Of a stretch of 64,000 nucleotides of DNA, positions 1-9,488 are shown in pieces (positions within the stretch are counted from its first letter, which is position 1; the number at the start of each line of letters is the position of its first letter). The notes beneath the pieces are model-generated. The model had not been told where the DNA came from. It did not search any database and saw nothing but the letters and a program-made list of their open reading frames with translations. The translations under genes were made by a program, and so were the position numbers. This DNA is from DAOSWM01 sp035380045 (GTDB lineage: Bacteria > Bacteroidota > Bacteroidia > Bacteroidales > Tenuifilaceae), in the NCBI GenBank assembly GCA_035380045.1, contig DAOSWM010000008.1, positions 12,164-76,163 of the forward strand. Direction: 5' to 3'.

Positions 1-153
1 TCCTCCCCTGTTTCTCTTGTCGTGCATAACCCTAAGATTTTGTTGTGAGGGAGGGAGTGTTGTTTGTTCGGGCTCATTATCATTGAAGGGTTTAAAATCG
101 GGATTGGTCGAGTAAACCATGCTAAGCCGTTCTTTCCAGTCGTTTTTGGCCAT
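1..153 (-). CDS. SUI1/eIF1-like translation initiation factor, partial (N-terminal part)
   Basis: The reverse strand reads 51 codons without a stop from an ATG at 153 to the window edge, beginning MAKNDWKERLSMVYSTNPDF and containing TTLPPSQQNLRV. This is the N-terminus typical of the short SUI1/YciH-type factors of Bacteroidota, which are related to eIF1 and thought to act at the ribosome during start selection. The SUI1 core with its basic loop lies beyond the edge, so domain completeness cannot be judged. It is divergent from the DUF2723 gene with about 200 bp between them. Confidence 0.7.
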   Translation of the reverse strand, partial: MAKNDWKERLSMVYSTNPDFKPFNDNEPEQTTLPPSQQNLRVMHDKRNRGG

Positions 154-352
154 CTCAATTTTTTTTGAGTAATGTTTGACTTAAAAATAGTTGTGGGTTT
201 AATTTGGTTTTAAAATTTCTTTTTACGTTAAATAATTGAAAATGGTTATAATGGAATACATGTAAGCAATGCCCTTGTTCATTAAAAAAATGTATTTTAG
301 CAGTTTGTTTCGCAGGCAATATTAGTAAGAAAATTCAACATACTTCAAACCA
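154..352. other. divergent intergenic region
   Basis: AT-rich spacer between the reverse-strand SUI1-like gene and the forward DUF2723 gene. It must hold both promoters, but I see no clear TAnnTTTG element on either strand. A short CTCAA/TTGAG inverted repeat lies directly upstream of the SUI1-like start. Confidence 0.4.
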
Positions 353-3300
353 ATGAAAAGATATAGCTTTTATAACAAGTTGTTTGGCTGGCTTGCATTT
401 GCTATTGCAGCAATTGTTTACCTTCTAACCATTGAACCTACTGCAAGTTTTTGGGATTGCGGGGAGTTCATTGCCGCTGCATTTAAACTCGAAGTGGGAC
501 ACCCTCCGGGAGCACCATTTTTCCTTCTAATTGCTCGTTTCTTCGCACTATTTGCTCCTGATGTTTCAAAGGTTGCAATGATGATAAACGCAATGTCGGC
601 CCTTGCCAGCGCATTCACAATTATGTTCCTGTTCTGGACCATAACACACCTTGCCCAAAAACTTGTACTAAAGAATGGAGAAGAACCTGCATTGTCTCAA
701 ATAATTGCAATAATTGGAAGTGGCTTGGTAGGATCCCTGGCATACACGTTCTCTGATACTTTCTGGTTTTCTGCGGTTGAGGGGGAGGTTTATGGCCTCT
801 CATCGCTTTTTACCGCTGTTGTTTTTTGGGCAATTTTGAAGTGGGAGAACGAAGCCAATTCGGCGCACTCTAATCGCTGGCTTCTTTTTATTGCTTACAT
901 GATGGGACTGTCAATTGGCGTTCACCTGCTTAATTTGCTGGCAATTCCAGCAATTGTTATGGTATACTACTTCAAGAAGTATCCGGTTACGCGCTGGGGT
1001 GTTGTAGGTGCTCTTGGCATTTCGGTTGTTATACTAGGAAGCATTATGTATGTTATTATACCTGGTATTGTAAAGGTTGCCTCATGGTTTGAACTTCTTT
1101 TTGTGAATGGTTTTGGATTGCCGTATAAAAGTGGTGTGATTTTTTACGTTTTAGCACTCGGCTCGGCGTTTGTTTGGGGATTGCTTTACACCCACAGGAA
1201 CAAAAAAGTTATTTTACACACAATTCTGCTTATGGTAACCGTAATAGTAATTGGTTACTCTTCGTATGCTGTTATTGTTATTCGTTCGCTTGCCAATCCC
1301 CCCATGAATGAGAATGAGCCTTCGAACGTGTTTGCGCTTCTGCACTACTTAAACAGAGAGCAGTATGGCGATAGGCCTTTGGTTACAGGCCACTACTTCA
1401 ATGCGCCTGTGCTTGAAAGTGGCGAAGTACACACGTATATTCAAAAGAATGGCAAGTATGTTAAATCATACCTTAAGCCAACCTATAAGCTCGACGATAG
1501 GTTCAAAACTGTATTCCCCCGTATGTGGAGTGCACGTCAGGAGCATGTTGCAGAGTACAAAAAGTGGTCGAACTATAAGGGTCGTCCAATGCGGTTAACA
1601 AATTCTATGGGAGAGCAGGAGGTGCGATACGTACCTACTTTTAGTGAAAACCTTCGCTTTTTCTTTAGCTATCAATTAGGCCACATGTATTGGCGATACT
1701 TTATGTGGAACTTTGCCGGCAGACAAAACGATGTTCAGAGCCATGGCGAAATACAGAATGGCAACTGGATTTCGGGAATTCGATTCATCGATCAGCTTAT
1801 GCTTGGGAATCAGAGTAAACTTACCGATGAGATGTTGAATCATCCGGCAAGAAACACATACTACCTTCTTCCTTTCATATTGGGAGTTATTGGTTTAATT
1901 TATCAACTTACTCGTGACCAAAAGAATTTCTGGGTAGTTGCTCTTTTGTTTGTGTTAACGGGAATTGCCATTGTGGTTTACCTGAATCAGCACCCGTTGC
2001 AACCACGTGAACGCGATTACGCTTACGCCGGTTCGTTCTACGCATTTTGTATTTGGATTGGACTTGGAGCCACAGCCTTTTTTGATGCCTTAGGAAAGAA
2101 AGGGAATAAAGTTGCAGGAGCCTTAATTTCAGTTGCCCTAACGGCAACAGTTCCAATGCTAATGGCTTCCGAAAACTGGGATGATCATGACCGTTCTGGT
2201 CGTTACGTTGCTAGCGATTTTGCATACAATTATCTGAATACCTGCGAACCCAATGCAATTGTTTTTACAAATGGCGATAACGACACGTTCCCTCTTTGGT
2301 ATGCTCAGGAGGTTGAAGGAATTAGAACCGATGTGCGAGTTGTAAACCTTAGTTTGCTCGGTACCGATTGGTACATAAACCAAATGAAGAGAAAAGTATA
2401 CGAATCGGAACCGATTAAAATATCTATGGGATTCGATCAGTACGTTCAAGGCACCCGTGATATAGTGTACATTATGGATAGAGTTTCAAAACCGGTTGAG
2501 CTGAAACAGATAATGGATTTCGTTGGGAGCGACCGAATTGAAACCAGGTACAGAACCCCAAGCGGGGAACTTATCGACTATCTCCCTTCCAAGAACCTAA
2601 AAATAACCATAAACAAGAAGGATGTTCTCTCCAAAGGTGTTGTTGACACAAAAGATGCTGGGAGAATTGTTGACACAATGGTGTGGACTCTTGGCAAGGA
2701 CTATCTACAAAAGAACGAAATGATGGTTCTTGAGATAATCGCTAACAACAACTGGGAGCGTCCCATCTATTTTGTGTCAACAGGAGGAGAGTCTGACTTG
2801 GGCCTGTCGAAGTACCTTCGCTACGATGGGTTTGCGTATAAATTGGTTCCTGTTGAGTATCAATCAGATGATTTCCTGGCTGTTGGCGGAATCGATAGCG
2901 AATTGCTATACACAAACTTGATGGAGAAGTTTAGGTGGGGAAGAATGAATGAACCCGAAGTTTTTATCGACCACAACATTCAACGAACAGCAATGGTATT
3001 GCGTATAAGGAACACATATAACCGGCTGGCCGAAGAGTTGCTCAAGCAGAATAGAACCGATTCAGCAGTAAAAGTAATCAACCGGGTTGTGGAGTTAATG
3101 CCTAGCACAAAATTCCCCTACGATTTTCTGGTTATGGGGCACATAGAAAACTACTATAAAGCCAATGAAACCGATAAAGCAAATGCGTTACTTAAAGATT
3201 ATGCATTCTATACAATAGATAACCTAAAGTACTACTTTAGCCTTCAGGGCAACTTTGAAAAGGTTGTTAGCTACGAAAAGGAGTTGAACTTGCAGGTTCT

Positions 3301-3409
3301 TCAGGAGTTAGCTTCACTTGCAGAAAACTATGGACAGAATGATTTGTATGCTGAAATTGAGCCTGCTTTAAATGATTACTTTGTGCAGTACATTAAAAAC
3401 CAGCAATAA
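353..3409 (+). CDS. DUF2723 family multi-pass membrane protein (TMEM260-like, putative glycosyltransferase)
   Basis: A 1018-residue protein with the DUF2723 signature near its N-terminus (TASFWDCGEFIAAAFKL followed by VGHPPGAPFF, about residues 30-57). Many hydrophobic segments run to about residue 595, and a large soluble C-terminal part follows. The size and split layout match the Bacteroidota members of this family. The family includes human TMEM260, a protein O-mannosyltransferase, so a polyprenol-sugar-dependent transferase at the membrane is plausible, but the bacterial substrate is unknown. A strong terminator follows, so it is probably monocistronic. Confidence 0.85.
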   Translation: MKRYSFYNKLFGWLAFAIAAIVYLLTIEPTASFWDCGEFIAAAFKLEVGHPPGAPFFLLIARFFALFAPDVSKVAMMINAMSALASAFTIMFLFWTITHLAQKLVLKNGEEPALSQIIAIIGSGLVGSLAYTFSDTFWFSAVEGEVYGLSSLFTAVVFWAILKWENEANSAHSNRWLLFIAYMMGLSIGVHLLNLLAIPAIVMVYYFKKYPVTRWGVVGALGISVVILGSIMYVIIPGIVKVASWFELLFVNGFGLPYKSGVIFYVLALGSAFVWGLLYTHRNKKVILHTILLMVTVIVIGYSSYAVIVIRSLANPPMNENEPSNVFALLHYLNREQYGDRPLVTGHYFNAPVLESGEVHTYIQKNGKYVKSYLKPTYKLDDRFKTVFPRMWSARQEHVAEYKKWSNYKGRPMRLTNSMGEQEVRYVPTFSENLRFFFSYQLGHMYWRYFMWNFAGRQNDVQSHGEIQNGNWISGIRFIDQLMLGNQSKLTDEMLNHPARNTYYLLPFILGVIGLIYQLTRDQKNFWVVALLFVLTGIAIVVYLNQHPLQPRERDYAYAGSFYAFCIWIGLGATAFFDALGKKGNKVAGALISVALTATVPMLMASENWDDHDRSGRYVASDFAYNYLNTCEPNAIVFTNGDNDTFPLWYAQEVEGIRTDVRVVNLSLLGTDWYINQMKRKVYESEPIKISMGFDQYVQGTRDIVYIMDRVSKPVELKQIMDFVGSDRIETRYRTPSGELIDYLPSKNLKITINKKDVLSKGVVDTKDAGRIVDTMVWTLGKDYLQKNEMMVLEIIANNNWERPIYFVSTGGESDLGLSKYLRYDGFAYKLVPVEYQSDDFLAVGGIDSELLYTNLMEKFRWGRMNEPEVFIDHNIQRTAMVLRIRNTYNRLAEELLKQNRTDSAVKVINRVVELMPSTKFPYDFLVMGHIENYYKANETDKANALLKDYAFYTIDNLKYYFSLQGNFEKVVSYEKELNLQVLQELASLAENYGQNDLYAEIEPALNDYFVQYIKNQQ

Positions 3410-3435
3410 AGCAGCTCAAATATAGTATAGTAAAT

Positions 3436-3475
3436 AAAGGGGGAGAGAAACAATTTCTCCCCCTTTGCTTTTTTT
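3436..3475 (+). terminator. Rho-independent terminator after the DUF2723 gene
   Basis: A perfect 11-bp stem (3436-3446 with 3456-3466, five G:C pairs in the centre) is followed by GC and seven T. It separates the DUF2723 gene from atpD. Confidence 0.9.
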
Positions 3476-3578
3476 AAAGGTTAATATAAATCACCATCAA
3501 AAAATTGGTAAATTGTAGATAATTATTCCCCAATAAGCTTATTTTTGTAAATGCTAACCCCACGTAAACTATTTTCAA

Positions 3579-5090
3579 ATGTCGAAAATATTTGGAGAAA
3601 TAATTCAGGTTATTGGTCCGGTTGTCGATGTTTCCTTTTCCAATGCCGGTGATTACATGCCTAAAATTCACGATGCATTAATCATTACTCGCGAAGATGG
3701 AACCCCATTAGTTGTTGAGTGTGAGCAGCACATTGGCGAAAGCACCGTTCGAACAATTGCCATGGATTCAACCGATGGCCTCTGCCGAGGAATGAAGGTA
3801 GAGGCAACCGGTAAATCGATAACCATGCCAGCAGGCGAACAGATTAAGGGTCGTTTACTGAATGTTATTGGAGAAGCCATTGATGGAATGGATCAGTTAA
3901 GTAGGGATAATGCCTACCAAATTCACAGCACACCACCTAAGTACGAGGATTTAAGCACCGAGTCGGAGGTGCTATTTACGGGTATAAAAGTGATTGACCT
4001 GCTTGAACCCTACGCAAAAGGAGGGAAAATTGGCCTGTTTGGCGGTGCCGGTGTTGGGAAAACGGTTATTATTATGGAGTTGATTAATAATATTGCAAAG
4101 AAGTACCAGGGAATGTCAGTGTTTGCGGGTGTGGGTGAGCGAACTCGTGAGGGGAACGATTTGCTTAGGGAGATGATTGAATCCGATGTAATTCGATATG
4201 GTGAAGCTTTCAAAAAAGATATGCTATCGGGCGGATGGAACCTTTCGCTTGTTGACAAGGAGGAACTTAAGAAATCGCAGGGAACCCTAATTTTTGGACA
4301 AATGAATGAGCCTCCCGGAGCAAGGGCCACCGTTGCCTTATCGGGGCTTACTGTTGCAGAATCCTTCCGCGATGCCGGAGAGGAGGGAAAGGGGCGCGAC
4401 ATCCTATTTTTTATCGACAATATTTTCCGTTTTACCCAAGCGGGCAGTGAGGTTTCAGCCCTCCTCGGACGTATGCCTTCGGCTGTAGGATATCAACCCA
4501 CACTTGCCACTGAGATGGGATTGATGCAGGAGCGAATCACATCAACCCGAAGCGGTTCAATTACTTCAGTTCAGGCAGTTTACGTTCCGGCTGATGACTT
4601 GACAGACCCGGCACCTGCAACAACTTTCTCGCATCTTGATGCGACAACAGTATTAAGCAGAAAAATCTCTGAGTTAGGAATTTATCCTGCCGTTGATCCG
4701 CTTGACTCAACTTCCAGAATTTTAACTCCTGATGTTGTTGGACAGGAACATTACGATACCGCACAAAAAGTTAAGCAGCTGCTTCAACGATACAAAGAAC
4801 TTCAGGATATTATTGCAATACTTGGGATGGATGAGCTGAGCGAAGAAGATAAACTTGTTGTACACCGTGCACGAAGAGTTCAAAGATTCTTATCACAACC
4901 ATTCAACGTTGCTGAAGCATTTACAGGAATGCCTGGTGCAATTGTTGATATAAAGGATACAATCAAAGGGTTTAATATGATTATGGAAGGAAAGGTTGAC
5001 AAGTATCCTGAAGGTGCATTCCACATGGTTGGAACAATTGATCAGGCTATTGAAAAAGGAGAAAAAATGCTTCAGGAAGCAAAAAGTTAG
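3579..5090 (+). CDS. atpD: F1F0 ATP synthase subunit beta
   Basis: The catalytic beta subunit of F1 ATP synthase, 503 residues, full length. The Walker A loop GGAGVGKT is at about residues 155-162, GERTREG follows near residue 185, and the conserved SALLGRMPSAVGYQPTLATE segment is present. A TATTTTTG sequence at 3540-3547 is a possible -7 element about 30 bp before the start. atpC follows after a 3-bp gap, so the two are co-transcribed. The genes for alpha, gamma, delta and the F0 subunits are not nearby, as expected for the split ATP synthase loci of many Bacteroidota. Confidence 0.97.
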   Translation: MSKIFGEIIQVIGPVVDVSFSNAGDYMPKIHDALIITREDGTPLVVECEQHIGESTVRTIAMDSTDGLCRGMKVEATGKSITMPAGEQIKGRLLNVIGEAIDGMDQLSRDNAYQIHSTPPKYEDLSTESEVLFTGIKVIDLLEPYAKGGKIGLFGGAGVGKTVIIMELINNIAKKYQGMSVFAGVGERTREGNDLLREMIESDVIRYGEAFKKDMLSGGWNLSLVDKEELKKSQGTLIFGQMNEPPGARATVALSGLTVAESFRDAGEEGKGRDILFFIDNIFRFTQAGSEVSALLGRMPSAVGYQPTLATEMGLMQERITSTRSGSITSVQAVYVPADDLTDPAPATTFSHLDATTVLSRKISELGIYPAVDPLDSTSRILTPDVVGQEHYDTAQKVKQLLQRYKELQDIIAILGMDELSEEDKLVVHRARRVQRFLSQPFNVAEAFTGMPGAIVDIKDTIKGFNMIMEGKVDKYPEGAFHMVGTIDQAIEKGEKMLQEAKS

Positions 5091-5093
5091 GTT

Positions 5094-5360
5094 ATGCAAG
5101 TTGAAATAATCACTCCTAGTAAAATCATCTTTAAGGGTGAAGCAAAACTGGTAAGGGTACCCGGAACAAAGGGCTCGTTTGCTATGATGCGAAACCATAT
5201 GCCAATTATTTCAACCCTTGAGCCGGGCATTATTAAAATTAAAGAGGCAGAGAAAGAACATTTTTTTGAGCTAGTAGAACCAGCGATTATTGAGCAACAT
5301 GACAATGTTGTTGCAATTTTAGCAGAGCAAGTAAAGGAAGTCAGCTCAAATTTTATATAG
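5094..5360 (+). CDS. atpC: F1F0 ATP synthase subunit epsilon (short form)
   Basis: The epsilon subunit of F1, 88 residues. It contains the N-terminal beta-sandwich with motifs such as TPSKIIFKGEAKLVRVPGTKG. It lacks the C-terminal two-helix domain that gives the usual length of about 135 residues and that inhibits ATP hydrolysis in other bacteria. Short forms like this are common in Bacteroidota, so I do not regard it as broken. It starts 3 bp after atpD and belongs to the same transcript. Confidence 0.93.
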   Translation: MQVEIITPSKIIFKGEAKLVRVPGTKGSFAMMRNHMPIISTLEPGIIKIKEAEKEHFFELVEPAIIEQHDNVVAILAEQVKEVSSNFI

Positions 5361-5390
5361 TATTATTTTTAAACCTGCAAAATTTCAGAA

Positions 5391-6131
5391 ATGGGTTACT
5401 CTCAAAGGTTCTTCTTTTTGCTACTATCCCTGTTGACTTGTACAAATATACTTGCTCAGCAAACAGTAAATTTTATTTCTGATGATGGAGTTACCGTTAC
5501 CGCAGACCAGTATGTTTCATCAACTCAGTATCCATATATTATTCTACTTCATCAGGCAGGTTTTAGCAGGGGCGAATATCGCGAAACCGCTCCAAAATTG
5601 GTTAACTTAGGATTCAACTGTTTAGCAGTTGATTTACGTTCAGGGGATGAAGCCAATTTTGTAAAGAACCAAACCGCCATTGACGCAAAATCGAAGAAAT
5701 TACCTACTAATTATATTGATGCAATTCCCGATATTAGAGCAGCAATAACTTATGTTGCCAGCCAAACAACCAAACCAATAATTTTGCTTGGAAGTTCATA
5801 CTCGGCGTCCCTTGCATTAATTGAGGCAACAAATAATTTTAAGGTCGATGCAGTAATCGCCTTTTCACCTGGTGAATACTTTGAAGATAAAACTTTTATT
5901 AAGAATACTACAAAGGAGCTTTTTATTCCGGTTTTAGCACTATGTAGTAAAGTTGAATATTCTGCAATGAAAAACATGCTTGACCATGTTCCTCAAAAAC
6001 ATCTTAGTCTTTTTAAACCATCACAAGGCGAAGGTGTTCATGGCTCACGTGCTTTGTGGGAGAATAATCCTAACAATCAGGAGTACTGGATGGCTCTTAC
6101 CATGTTCTTTAGTAACCTAAATCTAAAGTAG
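5391..6131 (+). CDS. exported alpha/beta hydrolase (dienelactone-hydrolase-like fold)
   Basis: A 246-residue protein with an N-terminal signal peptide ending near LAQQ (about residue 22). The nucleophile elbow GSSYSAS is at about residues 137-143 and a candidate catalytic His lies in GEGVHGSRALW near the C-terminus. The acidic member is unclear: the usual position is in ALCSKVEYSAM, where a Glu rather than an Asp is seen. It starts 30 bp after atpC and could be read through from it, but no functional tie to ATP synthase is evident. Substrate unknown. Confidence 0.7.
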   Translation: MGYSQRFFFLLLSLLTCTNILAQQTVNFISDDGVTVTADQYVSSTQYPYIILLHQAGFSRGEYRETAPKLVNLGFNCLAVDLRSGDEANFVKNQTAIDAKSKKLPTNYIDAIPDIRAAITYVASQTTKPIILLGSSYSASLALIEATNNFKVDAVIAFSPGEYFEDKTFIKNTTKELFIPVLALCSKVEYSAMKNMLDHVPQKHLSLFKPSQGEGVHGSRALWENNPNNQEYWMALTMFFSNLNLK

Positions 6132-6410
6132 CCAGTTCCTTTCACAAATAATTTTCTTTAAAAGATGCTTCAAAAAGGCATCCTAATTCGTAACATTTAC
6201 TTCTCATAATCGTAATTGCATTGAATAAAAATGTTAGGCTGTTAGCTGTTGTGCCTAAGTTGTTTATAAATTTATTTTCGTTTTTGTAAAATATTTGACA
6301 AGCGGAGAACAACGATTCATTTTTATGATAATATTTGCATCAATTTACTCGTGTGTATTAATAGTGTAAAGTATTATTAATCAGAAACTAAACTTAATAT
6401 TCCTCATTGA

Positions 6411-7694
6411 ATGGAAAACACACAACACGAAAAACTTGTGTACCTAATAAACGAGTACACAGAGGATGATGAACCTCCGAGTATTGTCACAATCTCAAGT
6501 GATGACTCCGAAGTCGCCTTTAGCCTCAACAAGGTTGGGGCTCGCACAGGGAACGAAAGAATAGAAATTAGCGAACACTCCAGAGAATTTCTCTCAAAGC
6601 ACTTCCCCTCAGCAACAGAAAAGGATTGGAACAGCTGGCAATGGCAAATTAAAAACGGAATAACAACTCACCAACGGCTCGCCTCCATACTTAATCTTTC
6701 TGAAGAAGAAGCTGAAGCCATTGCCGATCCGAAAAACTCTTTACCCTTACGAATTACACCCTACTATGCCAGCTTGCTTGCAGCAAACAAGCCTGAACAT
6801 GCATTGAGAAGGACTATGGTTCCTACAGTTAATGAGCTAAAAATATCTAAAGGTGAAGAGTCTGATCCTCTCTCTGAGGAGGATTGTAGCCCTGTTCCAA
6901 ACATTGTACATAGGTATCCCGATAGGGTGCTTTTCTTGTCGACAGGATTTTGTTCTGCATACTGCAGATACTGCACCCGATCGCATATGGTTGCAAAAGA
7001 TAAATGTCACGTAGGAATAAAAGCGTGGCAACCTGCACTCGACTATATTTCAAATCACCCTGAAATAAGGGATGTGCTAATATCTGGTGGCGATCCTTTA
7101 ACAATGCCCGATTCGCACATCGAATACTTACTCAGTTCAATTCGGAAAATTCCGCATGTGGAAATTATTCGAATTGGAACAAAAGTTCCGGTTGTTTTGC
7201 CACAGCGCATTACACGCAGCTTAGTTTCAATGCTTAAAAAGTACCAGCCACTTTTTATGAGTATTCACTTTACTCATGCGGATGAGATTACACCTGAAAC
7301 AGCACAAGCGTGTAAACGACTTGCTGATGCAGGAATCCCATTGGGAAGTCAAACGGTTTTGCTAAAGGGAGTTAACGATGAAGTGGCCACAATGAAGAGC
7401 TTGGTTCATGGATTGCTAAAGATTAGGGTTCGGCCTTACTACCTTTATCAATGTGACCCAATTCCGGGTTCAGCACATTTTAGAACTCCGGTTGCAAAAG
7501 GGCTCGAAATTATCAGAGGATTACGAGGGCACACTTCAGGTTACGCTATCCCAACATATGTGATAGATGCACCTGGCGGCGGAGGAAAAATTCCTTTGCT
7601 ACCCGATTATTATCAGGGAACTGAAAACGGCGAGGTTATTCTTAAAAACTACAAGAATAAGCTGTTTAAGTATCCTGATTATAATGTTGATTAA
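6411..7694 (+). CDS. kamA: KamA-family radical SAM aminomutase, probably lysine 2,3-aminomutase
   Basis: A 427-residue PLP- and SAM-dependent enzyme that would move the amino group of L-lysine from C2 to C3, giving beta-lysine. The radical SAM cysteines are C181, C185 and C188 (FCSAYCRYCTRSH). The PLP lysine is K393 in DAPGGGGK. The two aspartates that bind the lysine side-chain amine in the Clostridium enzyme appear to be kept, D349 (YQCDPIP) and D386 (VIDAPGG). Glutamate 2,3-aminomutases instead carry Lys and Asn there, so lysine is the better guess. It is first in a five-gene operon. The 279-bp upstream spacer holds an imperfect -7-like element (TAATATTTG, ending at 6337). Confidence 0.85.
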   Translation: MENTQHEKLVYLINEYTEDDEPPSIVTISSDDSEVAFSLNKVGARTGNERIEISEHSREFLSKHFPSATEKDWNSWQWQIKNGITTHQRLASILNLSEEEAEAIADPKNSLPLRITPYYASLLAANKPEHALRRTMVPTVNELKISKGEESDPLSEEDCSPVPNIVHRYPDRVLFLSTGFCSAYCRYCTRSHMVAKDKCHVGIKAWQPALDYISNHPEIRDVLISGGDPLTMPDSHIEYLLSSIRKIPHVEIIRIGTKVPVVLPQRITRSLVSMLKKYQPLFMSIHFTHADEITPETAQACKRLADAGIPLGSQTVLLKGVNDEVATMKSLVHGLLKIRVRPYYLYQCDPIPGSAHFRTPVAKGLEIIRGLRGHTSGYAIPTYVIDAPGGGGKIPLLPDYYQGTENGEVILKNYKNKLFKYPDYNVD

Positions 7695-7730
7695 GGAACT
7701 CTTGTTAGGAATCATTTGATTTCAACATCT

Positions 7731-9488
7731 ATGTTTCGAATCCGTAGGGTATCTAGCAGCTTCTCAGTAATTGACAGGAATGCGATTCATCAGGTTGTTG
7801 ACCTGATGAAGAATCAGTTTTCGGAAGCTGATCCTAAAAAGTTTGATGAGATTCCTGAAGTACTCAGTAATCCCTTCAAGTATAGATTCCACCTGATACT
7901 TCTTGTGGCTGATGACAGCCAAGGAAACGTGAAAGGGGCAGCATTACTTTATCACGCTTCCGATTTAAAATTTTGTTATTTAGATTACATTGCTACAAGT
8001 AAAGAACTTTCCTCAAGAGGAATTGGCGGTGCATTGTATCAGAGAGTTCGGGAAGAAGCTTCGGAGTTAAAATCTATCGGAGTCTTTTTTGAGTGCTTAC
8101 CTGATGATTCTGAACTGTGCCCTGATTCTAAAATGTTAGCCCAAAATCAGGCGCGATTAAAGTTTTACGAAAAGTTTGGAGCGTTTCCAATTGTAGGAAC
8201 AAAATATGAAACGCCCGTTAAGGAGGGTGACACCTGTCCGCCATATCTTGTTTTTGATGACTTAGGAAACGAAAAACCACTTAGTTCACGATCGGCAAAA
8301 CGAATAGTAAGAGCAATTCTTGAGCGAAAGTACGAGGATTACTGTCCGCCTGAGTACATAAATATGGTGGTTAGTTCATTCCGGGATAATCCTGTAAAAC
8401 TTCGTAGTCCAAGGTATTTAAAAAAGAAAATAAAAAACGAAGAAACATCTTCACAGAGGAAAAATCAAAAAATTGGACTCGTAATAAATCAGGAACATTC
8501 TGTTCATCATGTAAAAGCGAGAGGATACGTTGAGGCGCCGGTTAGAATTCCAACAATTCTAAACGAACTTTCAAAGTTGCCATTTTTTGCTGAAATCAAT
8601 GTTGAGAATTATTCTGATCGAAATATTCTGGAAGTTCATAGCAAGGAATTGGTGGGATATTTAAAAGCCGTTTGCCAAAAATTACAGCCCGAAAAAGCAA
8701 TTTATCCTTATGTTTTTCCAATTCGTAATGCTTCGATACCGCCGAAAGATAGGAGTGTTGCAGCTGGTTACTATTGCATCGATACTTTTACTCCGTTAAC
8801 ATCAAATTCTTACAAAGCGGCCCGACGAGCAGTTGATTGTACTCTTACTGCAGCAAACTACGTAATTGCAAATAAAACTCTTGCATATTCACTTGTAAGA
8901 CCTCCTGGTCACCATGCTGAGCGAAATGTTTTTGGAGGATTCTGCTACTTCAATTCTGCTGCAATTGCAGCAAATATGCTATCGAAGTATGGAAGAGTTG
9001 CAATGCTCGATATTGATTATCATCACGGGAATGGACAGCAAGATATTTTTTTCAGCAGATCGGATATTTTAACAATTTCAATTCATGGACATCCATCTTT
9101 TGCGTACCCCTACTTTAGCGGTTTTGAAAACGAGAAGGGTGAAAATGATGGGTTTGGCTTCAACTATAATTTTCCTCTGCCAGAAAATATAAATGCTGAG
9201 AAGTACAGCAAAACGCTTACAAAAGCGCTAAAAATTATTTCGAATTATAAACCAAGTTATATCGTTGTTCTGTTAGGTCTCGATACTGCAAAAGCAGATC
9301 CAACAGGAACGTGGCCATTGCAAGCAGCCAATTTTGAAGAAAACGGGAAAATGATTGGGAAGCTTAAGGTTCCCACGCTTATTGTTCAGGAAGGTGGGTA
9401 TAACACTAGAAATATTGGCGTAAACGCATCTGCCTTTTTTAAAGGAATTTGGGATGGATTTTATCAACAAGAAAAAACAAAATTATGA
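7731..9488 (+). CDS. GNAT acetyltransferase fused to histone-deacetylase/acetylpolyamine-amidohydrolase domain
   Basis: A two-domain protein of 585 residues from the ATG at 7731; a TTG at 7716 with AGGA just before it is an alternative start. Residues 1-185 are a GNAT domain (acetyl-CoA loop around SSRGIGGALYQRV, about residue 95). Residues 255-585 form a zinc amidohydrolase of the HDAC/APAH class, with RPPGHHAERNVFGGFCYFN at about residue 390 and metal-binding LDIDYHHGNG at about 426-435. The third metal Asp is probably in LGLDTAKADPTG. It could thus both add and remove an acetyl group on an amine. Its position between an aminomutase and ATP-grasp ligases argues for small-molecule rather than protein substrates. 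The stop overlaps the next start (ATGA). Confidence 0.85.
   Translation: MFRIRRVSSSFSVIDRNAIHQVVDLMKNQFSEADPKKFDEIPEVLSNPFKYRFHLILLVADDSQGNVKGAALLYHASDLKFCYLDYIATSKELSSRGIGGALYQRVREEASELKSIGVFFECLPDDSELCPDSKMLAQNQARLKFYEKFGAFPIVGTKYETPVKEGDTCPPYLVFDDLGNEKPLSSRSAKRIVRAILERKYEDYCPPEYINMVVSSFRDNPVKLRSPRYLKKKIKNEETSSQRKNQKIGLVINQEHSVHHVKARGYVEAPVRIPTILNELSKLPFFAEINVENYSDRNILEVHSKELVGYLKAVCQKLQPEKAIYPYVFPIRNASIPPKDRSVAAGYYCIDTFTPLTSNSYKAARRAVDCTLTAANYVIANKTLAYSLVRPPGHHAERNVFGGFCYFNSAAIAANMLSKYGRVAMLDIDYHHGNGQQDIFFSRSDILTISIHGHPSFAYPYFSGFENEKGENDGFGFNYNFPLPENINAEKYSKTLTKALKIISNYKPSYIVVLLGLDTAKADPTGTWPLQAANFEENGKMIGKLKVPTLIVQEGGYNTRNIGVNASAFFKGIWDGFYQQEKTKL

Noticed and set aside
4010..4420. 136-codon reverse-strand open frame inside atpD
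   Set aside because: Lies wholly antisense to a highly conserved gene and its translation has no recognisable features.
6165..6195. GATGC/GCATC hairpin after the alpha/beta hydrolase
   Set aside because: Only five pairs, no T-run; not convincing as a terminator.
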